This document shows positions 8,301 to 17,900 of a stretch of 62,335 bases of DNA, piece by piece (within the stretch, counting starts at the first letter, position 1; each line of letters begins with the position of its first letter). The DNA lies in the IMG/VR virus record IMGVR_UViG_3300030380_000755, positions 1 through 62,335 of that record, one strand, 5' to 3'. Under the pieces are notes generated by a model. That model saw only the letters and a list, made by a program, of their open reading frames with translations. It was not told the origin of the DNA and searched no databases. The position numbers and the translations under genes are program-made. Source of the DNA: a virus.

Positions 8301-11119
8301 ACAAAATTAAAAACGGTACGTATTCGTACACAATGCCTGACGGCACCACTGTGTCACCGGAACCGCCTAGCGGGGACCAAACACCACTTATAAATACTGT
8401 ATCAGACAACCTAGCTCTGTTTGAATTATACACCAACCTACTAAATGATCTTAGCAGTTGGGGGGCTATACCGTCTGATTCTACACAATTTGATGCGCCG
8501 CAGCTAATTAGCACGCTAGAAAACTTGGGTATTGAAGATACTACGTTTATACAAAATGCAGCCAATACTGCGTATGGCGATCAAGTTATAACAAAATATG
8601 AGGTAGACACGGCTCTAGGTAATGTGCAGCCAGACTTTAAACTAGATGACAATGCGTATGCCGTTCTTACTGGTGCAATCCCCAATGCTGATGCCGCTGC
8701 CATCGTTGCAGCGTATATTGACCCACTCTACATTGACGCGGATGAAGTTAAAGAAGCCGCTGCAGAAGAAGGCATAGAACTTACCGATGAGCAAATTGAT
8801 GCAATCGTAGGGCAGAAAGATGAAGCCGAGGCAGTGAAAGAAATTGATGAGTTAGGTACATCAGAGGCAGAAGCACGTAAATTTTTTACTGATCTTGGTT
8901 ACGAACCCACCGACGAAGAAGTACAGCAGTATGTAGGCTCTGTGTCTGAATCAGATCAGCAGACAGCTATTGGTAACTATGTTGACCCACGGCAGGTAAC
9001 CGAAGCAGAAGCGCGTAAATTCTTTGAAGATCAAGGTTATACACCAACAGACGAAGAAATTGTAAACTTTATAGGACAGGGCAACGTAAATTTTGAAACT
9101 AATACAAGCGAACGTGTTCCTACATACATAGACCCACGCCAAGTTACAGAAGCAGAAGCTCGTAAGTTTTTTGAGGATCAAGGGTACGACCCTACAGACG
9201 AAGAAGTTGCTAATTATGCTGGGCAAGGTAATGCTGATTTTGAGGCTACTGCACCTGACCGCGTAGGAAGTTATGTAGACCCACGACAGGTCACGGATGA
9301 AGAAGCGCGTGAGTTTTTTACAAATCTTGGGTATGACCCGACAGATGAGCAGGTTGCACAGTTTGTTGCACAGGTTGAAGAGACCACACAGTCTGGACTT
9401 ATTGCGTCTTATGTAGACCCACGACAGGTTACCCGTGAAGAAGTGCAGGCTATTGCCGATGAAGAAGGGCTTACCTTAACTGATGCTCTAGCAGCCACAT
9501 ATGTAGGTCAAGGTGTAGCGGAGAATTATGCGTCCGAGAAACTATCGGAAGCACGTGCAGAATACGATCCGTTAGCAACCACACTGGAAGAAGCTACACA
9601 ATTTTTTGCAGACACAGGGTACACTGCAACGACAGAAGAAATTGCGCAGTTTGTTGCTTCTAAAACGGAAGAAACACAGACAAGTGCTATCGGTAGTTAC
9701 GTTGACCCACGACAAATAACCGCAACAGAAGCGGAAGAATTTCTAAGTGCTATCGGGTATCAACCATCACAGGAAGATATTGCAGCGTTTACTGGACAGG
9801 TAAATGACGAAAACTATCAGACTACACAAAAAGCCGCCATTGATGAATTCGTTGATCCGAGGTTTTTTGACGCTGGTGAGGTTCGCGCAGCTTACGAAGA
9901 ATTGGGTCTTGTAAATGTAACACAAGAAGATGTGGATAAGTTTGTTGGGCAGTTTGATCCTGAATCTGAAGACTATGACGCCACAGGTTTTGAAGCATTT
10001 CAACGCGGAGAGTTGGAAACGTACGCACCAACAGCTACAAACAACATTATTGCGGCTGTTATAGGGACGCCTGCAGTTGAAGATGATCCAAATACGCCCG
10101 AAGATGAATCTAAAGATGCTACAGGCATATATGCTGAGTTTGAAGCAGGTAAAGACAGAGACGAAGCTTTAGATGCCGCAATAAATAAAGTAGCTGAAGA
10201 TTTAGGCACTACAAAAACTGATTTATTAGATGAACTTGGACTTACAGAAGACCGTCTTAACGAAGAAATTGACGCTGTAGTTGAAGATGTTGCAGGCTTA
10301 ACCGAAGAAATTGGTGACGTAGAAACACGCCTAACTGGATTAATTGAAAAGAACGACGGTGATGTTGACGCTGCACTTGAAGAATTATCTACCGCGCTTG
10401 GTACTACAGAAACAAACATACTCACAGAACTTGGTATTACTAAAGGCGAACTAACTGAAAGTTTTAAAACCGCTATAGGTGACGTAGAAACTAGCCTTGG
10501 TGCAGATATAGACGCAGTAGCGGACCTTGTTGGTAAACCTGCACGAGAGGTTACACAGGAAGATATAGATTTTGTAATTGATTTAATTGCACAAGAAAAT
10601 GTCAGCGAAGAACTAATCATGCAATATGATGTTACTGGAGACGGTATCATTGACATAGGTGACCAAGCTCTGTTAGAAACAGCATTACAGGGTGAAGAAG
10701 ATGTTACTCTTGCAGATACGTCCATGTTTGCGCCAGACACAGGTATATACGGCGAAATAGACACACAGACGGACGCAATCACTGATATGATTACTGATCT
10801 GAACACTCAGATTACTACGCAACAGCAACAGGAAAATTTACGGGACTTACTATCAATGGAGCAACAGGGCTTATTTAAAGGGGCAAAAACCACAGTTTCT
10901 GCTGCAGACCCTGCAAATATTGATTATCTATATGATTTTAACAGCATATTTGCTAATCCGTCACAACAAGGACTGTTTGCAAGCCCATATAGCACTACAA
11001 CTCGTAACAAAACGGCAAACCAACCCATGGCACCAATGCCTATGGCTAGCGGGTTTGCAAAGGGTGGACAGGTTGAGGATGAAAATGATATGCTACTAAG
11101 AATACTTGGAGGTATGTAA
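5369..11119 (+). CDS. Giant internal virion/ejection-type protein with tandem repeats
   Basis: 1916-aa protein. The first 100 residues are Gly/Ala/Val-rich and amphipathic (VIGGAADLVGDVVGLVG, then LATLAVTVAAPYAAPFLG), suited to membrane interaction. Coiled-coil-like helices follow at about 350-470. Residues about 1115-1530 hold nine degenerate repeats of 45-50 aa built on YVDPRQVTEAEARKFF and GYxPTDEEVxxFxGQ. An ETRL-type helical stretch follows. At about 1753-1772 there is a calcium-loop motif DVTGDGIIDIGDQALL. The C-terminus ends in SGFAKGGQ and LLRILGGM, a tail seen in other proteins of this phage. No tape-measure features were seen. A role as a protein ejected into the host is inferred from size, acidity and place in the operon. 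Confidence 0.65.
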   Translation: MPIGELISDVIGGAADLVGDVVGLVGDAVEWVVDEIIEPVVSGIGDVVEYALDNPIEALATLAVTVAAPYAAPFLGTTATALTGAAKWVIPLASGTQTLVNGGSISDAVKSAAISFAGTYAGKIAGTYINPTIENITSKAISNTKLASTVSNVLGAGTKSATKTFVRTGDLKAASTAFTQSVALGGVNAGLEAATDAVMGNINDTLQKTGFGKEFNDLSSGIKDSIYTSVAAEITGQNLSTQQIVNALDSNGFVTDLINKYVPVASFMDGFIEDAKVRLGKDLSATQIQLLSDAMSASWEKAKEGNPDLTGEAFFGSLQEDAYEELIDTISDPIDAALDNITGNAASAELAAAPLNEAIRKSAEAAANFNELTGQLTERIAEQERLQGVYDDARAQHNANPSQATADAVNTAAAAFNDHTINLNADYPSIKEQLDEYKAQHDKYEPTIEGLQETYDEESKYLISDIEDLDAALKPMLTGVDRITAIALRPGIDENGYREAMGLGPDEDVYGHYLANQKLADNIIAADIAAGYVNMANNNISSDSLPNIPSEITRPTIYGAPKGLTIPDSPDALNIDFTAPKPPVVYSGRGGDPRDYGLTEEEVAEYMADNIAAGVFDTFKTTASDLYRNFTSGGAEAGAYTVGGFGTFADEIAENMIDAFNVDYSDAEAIFYNSLAVQYDPNLTDDEKAEALAQNTAAYLAATEKIKAEQGSTVTVFSSYTDPLKKYIMDISDAEEAKISPEMQVRQYNALPAPDTTWEQILSGKAKDRLGRPYGFGDPLATVMSGVQELPDLAVDMALLAITKNPAILGGTVAVTSMAEAGDAAADEIEEALTNARASGELQKTQEFADLVRVFDGDEDAAFERLVDQSMGYAATTGVIGGIGDVVLGKIAGASGGSKLLSTVPVGLQTVVKTGTGGVSGGINEAVEQVPINMAQIDAGLDVDIDSGTGAAFLVGLSSEGTATAGAASLTAITDTVNKIKNGTYSYTMPDGTTVSPEPPSGDQTPLINTVSDNLALFELYTNLLNDLSSWGAIPSDSTQFDAPQLISTLENLGIEDTTFIQNAANTAYGDQVITKYEVDTALGNVQPDFKLDDNAYAVLTGAIPNADAAAIVAAYIDPLYIDADEVKEAAAEEGIELTDEQIDAIVGQKDEAEAVKEIDELGTSEAEARKFFTDLGYEPTDEEVQQYVGSVSESDQQTAIGNYVDPRQVTEAEARKFFEDQGYTPTDEEIVNFIGQGNVNFETNTSERVPTYIDPRQVTEAEARKFFEDQGYDPTDEEVANYAGQGNADFEATAPDRVGSYVDPRQVTDEEAREFFTNLGYDPTDEQVAQFVAQVEETTQSGLIASYVDPRQVTREEVQAIADEEGLTLTDALAATYVGQGVAENYASEKLSEARAEYDPLATTLEEATQFFADTGYTATTEEIAQFVASKTEETQTSAIGSYVDPRQITATEAEEFLSAIGYQPSQEDIAAFTGQVNDENYQTTQKAAIDEFVDPRFFDAGEVRAAYEELGLVNVTQEDVDKFVGQFDPESEDYDATGFEAFQRGELETYAPTATNNIIAAVIGTPAVEDDPNTPEDESKDATGIYAEFEAGKDRDEALDAAINKVAEDLGTTKTDLLDELGLTEDRLNEEIDAVVEDVAGLTEEIGDVETRLTGLIEKNDGDVDAALEELSTALGTTETNILTELGITKGELTESFKTAIGDVETSLGADIDAVADLVGKPAREVTQEDIDFVIDLIAQENVSEELIMQYDVTGDGIIDIGDQALLETALQGEEDVTLADTSMFAPDTGIYGEIDTQTDAITDMITDLNTQITTQQQQENLRDLLSMEQQGLFKGAKTTVSAADPANIDYLYDFNSIFANPSQQGLFASPYSTTTRNKTANQPMAPMPMASGFAKGGQVEDENDMLLRILGGM
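8713..9960 (+). repeat. Coding tandem repeats (YVDPRQVT / GYxPTDEE units)
   Basis: Nine imperfect repeats of about 135-150 bases inside the 1916-aa gene. Each encodes a VDPRQ-type turn, an acidic helix with EARKFFxxxGY, then PTDEE and a hydrophobic QFVxQ end. The two units around 8986-9240 share long stretches of protein identity but differ at many third codon positions. This shows old duplications kept by selection on the protein rather than recent slippage. Confidence 0.85.
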
Positions 11120-11814
11120 TGAGTATCATTGAAGATGGACTTGATGCACTAGGTAATCTTTTTAAAAAGAAAGACGGTAGTGTCGATTACGGTTCGCTAA
11201 TATCTCTAGGTGGCGCTGTTCTGGGCGGTACTGGAGTATTGGGTACTGACACTCCTATAACAGGATACCAAGGCACGGTACCAGAATATGATGTGCAACG
11301 TGAAGTTGTGCCCGGTACATATGATCCTAACAGAAGACCCGGAAGTGGTGGACAACGCTATTTTACACAAACGCAATATGTCCCTAAAAGTGCTACGCCT
11401 ACGCAACCTATGTCTGCCGAAGGTTTAGCGGCGTTGAATGCAGCAAATCCTGCACGACAAGAACGTAGAAGACCCGGCGGTCCACGTATACCAGAGCTAA
11501 CAGAAGAAACCGTAGAAGAAACTACAGAATTAGCCACAGGTGGTATCGCTACACTGAAAAAAGGTAAGTACCTAAACGGCGCTACCGATGGTATGGCAGA
11601 CAAGGTACCCGCAAACATTGATGGTGTGCAAGAAGCGCGACTAAGCGATGGTGAATTTGTTATTCCCGCTGATGTCGTAAGTCATTTAGGCAACGGTAAC
11701 TCTGATGCGGGCGCAAAAGTATTAAAAGATATGATGGCTAGGGTGCGTAAAGCACGAACTGGCAATACGAAACAGGGTAAAGAAATAAACCCTAATAAAT
11801 TTATACCCGCGTAG
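11119..11814 (+). CDS. Structural protein with conserved DGMADKVPANIDG / GEFVIPADVVSHLG domain
   Basis: 231-aa protein coupled to the previous gene by TAATG. The N-terminal 40 residues are Gly-rich and hydrophobic, the middle is a low-complexity Pro/Arg/Gln linker, and the last about 90 residues form a domain I know from many marine phage structural proteins: GGIATLKKGKYLNG, DGMADKVPANIDG, ARLSDGEFVIPADVVSHLGN, then a basic helix and a KFIPA end. Its function is unknown. It lies between giant virion proteins and probably serves in the same assembly. Confidence 0.65.
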   Translation: MSIIEDGLDALGNLFKKKDGSVDYGSLISLGGAVLGGTGVLGTDTPITGYQGTVPEYDVQREVVPGTYDPNRRPGSGGQRYFTQTQYVPKSATPTQPMSAEGLAALNAANPARQERRRPGGPRIPELTEETVEETTELATGGIATLKKGKYLNGATDGMADKVPANIDGVQEARLSDGEFVIPADVVSHLGNGNSDAGAKVLKDMMARVRKARTGNTKQGKEINPNKFIPA

Positions 11815-11824
11815 GAGGTAAAGC

Positions 11825-12703
11825 ATGGTTACTCCCGTACTTACAGGCACTGAAGACCCAATTGTAACAGGTAAAGAGTCTGGTCTGGCATCATATGCAG
11901 GTGATTATGTCACCGACATGCTCGGTAAAGGGCAAGCGTTGGGTAATGAAGCATATAACGCTTATATGGGACCGCTTACAGCGGGTGCATCAGACTTACA
12001 AACTAAAGCCTTTGAAGGCGTTGCAGGGTTAGCAAATGCGTTTGATCCCAGTCAGATGGGTACAGCAGGGTACCAACCACAACAATTTACGGGCGATGCT
12101 GTTCAACAGTATATGAATCCATACCTACAAGCCTCATTAGAACCACAACTAGAAGAAGCACGGCGGCAAGCAGGGATTACGGCTGCACAAAACGCTCGTA
12201 AGTTTGCAGGAGCCTACGGTGGATCAGCACAAGCGTTGTTTGACGCAGAATCAAACCGTAACTTAGCGCAGCAGCTACAAGGTATAACAGGTGCGGGCTA
12301 TGCAGACGCGTACACTCAAGCACTTAATCAATTTAACACAGAGCAAGATCGTGGGATGACCGCGCAAGACAAGATTAACTTGTACGGTACGCAAGGACTA
12401 CAAAACCTAGCGAATATGGGCGCAACGGAACGAGCTATAGAATCTGAAGGTATCACAGCCGACAGACTACAATTTGAAGAAGAACGTGACTTCCCGTACA
12501 AGCAAGTACAGTACATGCAGTCTCTACTACAAGGACTGCCGATTGGTGCACAAACGGTACAATACGAAGAACCGGGACTTCTACAATCTATGGCAACAGG
12601 CGCTAGTGACCTCGAAGGGTTTATCGAAAGCCTGTTTGGTACTGGTGGCGGTACTGGCGGTGGCGGTGGTCAGGATAATAACCCGAACAAAGAGGGGAGC
12701 TAA
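11825..12703 (+). CDS. Putative internal virion or ejection protein
   Basis: 292-aa protein after an AGGAGG site. It is Ala/Gln/Gly-rich and mainly helical: PYLQASLEPQLEEARRQ at about residue 98, then AQNARKFAGAYGGSAQALF, and ends in a glycine-only linker (GTGGGTGGGGGQD). The sequence type (MNPYLQ.., QLEEARRQAG) is frequent beside internal virion proteins in marine podoviruses. It is not recognised as an enzyme. It is separated from the next gene by two bases (TAATAATG). Confidence 0.55.
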   Translation: MVTPVLTGTEDPIVTGKESGLASYAGDYVTDMLGKGQALGNEAYNAYMGPLTAGASDLQTKAFEGVAGLANAFDPSQMGTAGYQPQQFTGDAVQQYMNPYLQASLEPQLEEARRQAGITAAQNARKFAGAYGGSAQALFDAESNRNLAQQLQGITGAGYADAYTQALNQFNTEQDRGMTAQDKINLYGTQGLQNLANMGATERAIESEGITADRLQFEEERDFPYKQVQYMQSLLQGLPIGAQTVQYEEPGLLQSMATGASDLEGFIESLFGTGGGTGGGGGQDNNPNKEGS

Positions 12704-12705
12704 TA

Positions 12706-14979
12706 ATGGCTTTAGAATCTGGCGGGCTTGACGCACAAGTAGAACAACGCATGGACGCCTACCGAGGCAATCCACAGAAGCTGCAACAACGGTATGGGCA
12801 GAACAAAGAACTTCTGGACTTATTGGCGTTGCAAAAACTTACGTCTGAAAAGAAGCAGGTCGCTGCAGATATGCAGTTAAAGGCACAGCAGAACCCTAAC
12901 ACCATAGCGCAGCAACGCGAACAAGAAGCCTTAGAGCTAACAAAACAGGAAATGAGTGGTACGCTTGGAGAGCTAGCGGGGCGTACAAAAGGCACGTTAG
13001 ACCAGAAACAAAAGACGCAGCAGCAAAATATGCAGCGTATGGCAAAAGCACAACCCCGTAAACCTGCAGGTATTGCTGGACTTCCGGGCCTTGCAGGTAT
13101 GCAACCCCAACCACGACGTGCTCCTATGCAACCCCAACCACGACGTGCTCCTCCTCTCCCACAAGCACAGGGTTTAGCAGGTGCACGTATGGCACAAGCA
13201 GCGCAGCAGCCGGGAGGTCCACGTAGAATGGCAGGCGGCGGCATTGTATCTTTTGCTGGAGGTGAAGAAGTTACCTCACCATTTCGTCGTGCATTTGACG
13301 CATTAGTAAACCGTGTCGGTGAAGACATGGCTTTGCAGCAGTTACGTCAACAGGTTAAAACTAAGTATGGTCTTTTTGCTTCTCCTGTTGGAGGGCTACG
13401 TGCACAATCAGATGACCAACGTGCGTATGCGAAAAAAGTGTTAGACGTGGCTGACTCACTCGGTGAAGCAGAGCTACTAGAACTAGCAGATGTAGACTTT
13501 AAAGCAGCCATGAGCGCAGCGGAAGTAGACGCACTGCCTGCACTGCCAATGTCTAGCACTTCTGAACAACAAATACCCGAAGACAACCTTCCTACTACTC
13601 TCAATCAAACAGAATCACTAGACTCTACTACTGAGCAAGCTGAAGACGAAATCACAGGTAACGTAACATTTACGCCTATAGAGCAGCAAGATTTTTTTGA
13701 AGACGTAGAAACATCATACGAACCTACAAAACCAGAAGAAGCAGATAAAACTGCATTAACAGAATCTATAGACAAAATGACCGCACAAGCGGGTGAAGTA
13801 CCTACTATGGACACTGTAACGGACCTAGAAGCTGCACCATTAGAGTTTGTAGAAGCTCCTTATGACGCACAGGGAAAAGAAATATTACGCAGCCTAACTC
13901 AACGTTACGCTGACGACATGAGCGCTGATCCGTTGGCAGCAATGCAGGCTGCAGGTGTAAGTTCTGACGCTTACTTTGACCGTTCAGGAAAAGCTAAAAT
14001 ATATGAACAGCAAGAAGCAGACGAACGTGCGTTGCAAGCGGAAACACTAGACCCTGACAGACTTAAAAAACTAGCTCGTATGCAAACGCTAGCAGGGGGT
14101 CGTCGCGGTGCAGGTGGTATTGGGCAGGCGTATGTAGACGCACAGCTAGGACAAGACAAACGTAGAGGTGAAGGTCTTAGCGCGTTGCGAGATATACAAG
14201 ACACAGGAGTTACTACTGATTACAATATTGCTTCGCAGGGGGCGGCTTCAAGAGAAAACGCAGCGTCTCGTGCAGAGGCACGCAGAACAGCGGGTATCGC
14301 TGGGGCACGGGGCTTACTTACCGACCAAGAAAACCGCGCACTGCAGGGGCAACGTGAACAAAACGAAATCAACATGCTAAACCAACAGTATGAGCAGGAT
14401 GTAGCTAAAGGTGACTTTAACGCTGCAAGAGAAGCCTTACAACGTCAGGGGCTTGCGTTGCGTGAAATTGTTGGTGTGAACGCAGATGATGTTAATAACC
14501 AAGTTAAGATAAACATCTCTGTATCTGAAGATGAAAACAAATCGCGTGAAGCTGCAGTGGAGCGAGCGTTAGAGAAAGCTACAGAACGCTCAAAAGCATT
14601 TCACGATCGTATTGACTCTCTAAGTGACGACAAGAACGAACTACTTAAAATGCGTGATGAACGGGCTAAAATTGTGTATGACGCTATAACTACACAAATG
14701 ACGGCAAACCCCCTTGTTATGCAGCTAAACAACGAGCTACAAAAACTATCCAAAGCAGAAAATCCTGTGAAATATAGAGAAATAGAAACACAACTTAACG
14801 CGTTAAGAAAAACGATAACTGAAGAACTAGTGCTAACGTACCGCGTATTTGCAGATGCTTATGGTAGCATGCACGAATTAAATATGCGAATTCAAGAACT
14901 TGATGCTTTGACTGGTACAGGTGGTTTTGCTTCACGGCTAGACCCAACCACTACTCCAATAGAAACAATTGAACCATAA
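12706..14979 (+). CDS. Large helical internal virion-type protein
   Basis: 757-aa protein rich in Gln, Ala, Arg and Glu. Residues 1-110 are helical, 110-180 is a Pro/Arg/Gln low-complexity stretch that includes a 27-bp exact tandem duplication (two copies of MQPQPRRAP). Around residue 175 comes RMAGGGIVSFAGG, a motif type shared with other structural proteins of the genome. The centre is acidic and the C-terminal 300 residues are long coiled-coil helices (EERAKIVYD, QLNNELQKLSKAE). It has no catalytic motif. It probably belongs to the set of proteins packed inside the head with its two giant neighbours. Confidence 0.6.
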   Translation: MALESGGLDAQVEQRMDAYRGNPQKLQQRYGQNKELLDLLALQKLTSEKKQVAADMQLKAQQNPNTIAQQREQEALELTKQEMSGTLGELAGRTKGTLDQKQKTQQQNMQRMAKAQPRKPAGIAGLPGLAGMQPQPRRAPMQPQPRRAPPLPQAQGLAGARMAQAAQQPGGPRRMAGGGIVSFAGGEEVTSPFRRAFDALVNRVGEDMALQQLRQQVKTKYGLFASPVGGLRAQSDDQRAYAKKVLDVADSLGEAELLELADVDFKAAMSAAEVDALPALPMSSTSEQQIPEDNLPTTLNQTESLDSTTEQAEDEITGNVTFTPIEQQDFFEDVETSYEPTKPEEADKTALTESIDKMTAQAGEVPTMDTVTDLEAAPLEFVEAPYDAQGKEILRSLTQRYADDMSADPLAAMQAAGVSSDAYFDRSGKAKIYEQQEADERALQAETLDPDRLKKLARMQTLAGGRRGAGGIGQAYVDAQLGQDKRRGEGLSALRDIQDTGVTTDYNIASQGAASRENAASRAEARRTAGIAGARGLLTDQENRALQGQREQNEINMLNQQYEQDVAKGDFNAAREALQRQGLALREIVGVNADDVNNQVKINISVSEDENKSREAAVERALEKATERSKAFHDRIDSLSDDKNELLKMRDERAKIVYDAITTQMTANPLVMQLNNELQKLSKAENPVKYREIETQLNALRKTITEELVLTYRVFADAYGSMHELNMRIQELDALTGTGGFASRLDPTTTPIETIEP
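13099..13152 (+). repeat. 27-bp exact tandem duplication in coding sequence
   Basis: Two adjacent identical 27-base units encode MQPQPRRAP twice. The perfect DNA identity, unlike the diverged repeats elsewhere in the genome, indicates recent slippage. It sits in a linker where length change is likely tolerated. Confidence 0.85.
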
Positions 14980-14988
14980 GGTCATAAA

Positions 14989-17900
14989 ATGGCAATATAC
15001 GAGCTAACTGACCCAAACGGCAACAAAATACGAGTAGAAGGACCATCAGGCGCTACTAGAGAACAGATTGTAGGAATCTACAACAATACTATGGCCGAAC
15101 GGGAGCGAGAGCCAGAACGTAGGTTACGTGCAGGGTTGGAAAACTACTACGGCACACAACGAGACATCGCAGGGCAGATAGCGCGTAGCAGAAAACCTAC
15201 GTTTGGTGACTACCTTGGTGAAATCCCTAAAGGTCTTATCGGCGGTGCCGCAGGACTAGTAGAGACAGGTGCTTTGGGTCTTGCAGCGTTACTTCCCGAA
15301 GACGCAGAGAATGTTGTACGTGACGGCATCAAGAAAGCAGGTCAAGCGGTACAAGATTATGTGCCACCAGACTTCAACTTAGAAGATAGTATACCACGTA
15401 AAGTAAGTGAAGCAGGCGGTTCGTTTGCGGGTATCATAGGTGCGTCACTTATAAACCCTGTTGCAGGCGCTACATTGGCTGTATCTGCAGGGGCGGGAGA
15501 AGCTAGTGAACGTGCGCGAGCCGCAGGCGCTACCCAAGAAGAACGTAATCTAGCCGCACTAAAGGGTATTCTTCCCGGTGCGCTAGAGCTTATTCCTGCA
15601 ACTCGTCTGGTTAAAGGTATTAAACAAGTATACCGAGGTGAGGCTAACCCTGTTCAACTTGTAAAGAATCGTATCCTACGAGCAAGCCGTGAAGGTGGTA
15701 TAGAAGCCGCGCAAGAAACTGCGTCTAGCATTGCGCAAAACATGATAGAGCAAGGATATAACCCCGAGCAGGGTACATTTGAAGGTAGCGGAGAATCCGC
15801 AGGTATAGGCTTTACAGTTGGTGCGCTAGCACAATCATTGCTTGACCTTGCCACACCTAGAACCCGTGGCGGTACATCAGATGTTACAGACGTAGAACCA
15901 GAAGAATTTATCCAAGAAGAACTGGACCTACAAGGTGGAGAAGATGCGCCTACTCGTTTGGGGCTACAAACTAATTTTGAAGGTGAACAAGGTGAATTGT
16001 TCCCGCGTTCTGATTTGGGACAAGCTCCAGAAAGACCCGCAGAACGTGATCCTAGACAGACAGAGTTTGATTTTGATGAACGTGTAGAAGAAACCAGAGA
16101 GCCTGATCTTGTAGATCGTATGCAGCAAAAGTTGCTAACAGGTCCAGAAGACCTTGGGTTGACCGTGGATTCTAAGGGAGAAGCACGAACACGAGACCAA
16201 AAGACTGCCGCCCGTGCCGAGGGTATGCAGGTAGTAGAACAAGCTAGATCAGAGATACGGAACACAGGTGAAATATCCTCTGATACCATGCAGAAGCTGC
16301 GTACCGCAGATGTCCCATTTGAAGCTGTATCTAGCGTACTTAAGGGTACACGGTATGAGCCTGCGCTAGACCGTATAGAAGGTGCCGAAGCTCCTGCAGG
16401 TATTGCGGCGTTAGACACTGGGCCACGTCCTGTACAAGATCAAGCTAGCTTTGACGCTGCAGTAGCACGAGCACGTGCAGGGGGTTTAGGACAATTAACA
16501 GCAGACATTGCACAAAACGAACAAGCAGCGCAAGAACGTGCGAGAGAGCGCCAAGCACTAGCAGCCGCAGAACGTGGGGACATAGAAGCTTTTGAACAGC
16601 CCGATCTGTTTGCGATAGAACGTGAGCAAGATGAACGTAAGTATGGTAGACCAGAGCCTACACCAGAAGCTGCGCAAGTAGAAGAAGTAGAGCAGGCTAG
16701 AACCGATCCAGATTTATTAAGTCTAATAGAACAAGATAAGGCGCGAGAAGACAGCGCACGAGTACGCAAGGCTACGGAAGTTGAACGACAGAAACAGGAA
16801 GATATTGATGTAGACACTGAACTTGGTCTGAGGGATATGCAGGAACGAGTTACCGAACCCAAACGTAGGCAAGAAGATCGGGAACGTTCCGAGCAGCTAT
16901 CGTTTCGCGGTGAGTTGCGACAACCCAAAGCAACTTCTAAAGGTATAACACCCCTTGTAAAACCTGCGGTCACATCCGCAAATGTAGGAGAACTAAAAGG
17001 AGCCGCCGATGCTAGATCAACTGACGCAGCAGCAAGTGGAGTTGGCATTCCGCCTATTAAATCAAGCAGTGCAGACGGACCCGCCGAAGCCCCTGAAAGT
17101 ACCTCCGACACTACGACATCTGACAAACGCGGAATGGGACGCTCTGTGCGAGGCGCTAGGAGAACTACTGTATCAGAAGGTACGCAGTCAGATACACTAG
17201 ACGTATTTGACGAACCGATTAATGAAGATGCCGCATTAAAAGAAGCGATAGATGACCCCAAACCTGTGCAGGTAGACCTGCCAAAACAACGTGCCCGGAA
17301 ACGTACTAAGGTAAAGTCCAAGTCAAAACGTGTTACACAGAAGGCTAAAGCTGATACCGGGCCGGGTAGACGTAATGTTATAGGTGGTAAAGCCACCCCC
17401 GCAGGAGCAAAACGCGGCCCTATACCTGAAGGTATAAAAGGCGTCAAACGCCCTAAACCCAAAAAACCAGAAGCAAAACAAGTTGCGCAACTGTACACAG
17501 AAGAAACTCCTGCAGTGGTAAAAGAAGCATTTGGCGGTAAACAAGACGTAGCTACTACAAACCCATTCTCTGATGCAGACAACAAAAAGATAAAAGACAA
17601 ACTACTAGCAGGGTTTAGCAAAAGCGACAAAAGCAAAAAAGAAGTTGCTCCCATTGTTGCCTATTTGCGTGCTTATCCAAACCCATTTGATGGGCTAAAA
17701 TTAGCAATATTTGATTTGGTTCATAGCACCCCATTAGCTACTAACGAAAAAACAAATGACCCCTCTGCACAAGCAGCCGCACAAGCTAGACAGTATATGG
17801 GCGGAGTACCTGCTAAAAAGGGGCAGTTAGCACCTGCGCTACGAGCTATTGCATGGGCCAGAGCTAATCTAAGCAAAGAGGCAAACTTACGTTTAGATCG

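Noticed and set aside
7687-8565. 292-aa minus-strand frame opposite the 1916-aa gene
   Set aside because: Ser/Pro/Val-rich mirror of a real coding frame, without start signal.
12474-12731. 85-aa plus-strand frame with a hydrophobic end overlapping two structural genes
   Set aside because: Alternate frame of the glycine-rich linker; no ribosome binding site and atypical composition.
15654-17654. Long minus-strand open frames (254 and 404 aa) opposite the 2251-aa gene
   Set aside because: Ser/Arg/Cys-rich antisense shadows produced by codon bias of the plus-strand gene; no ribosome binding sites and no protein-like pattern.
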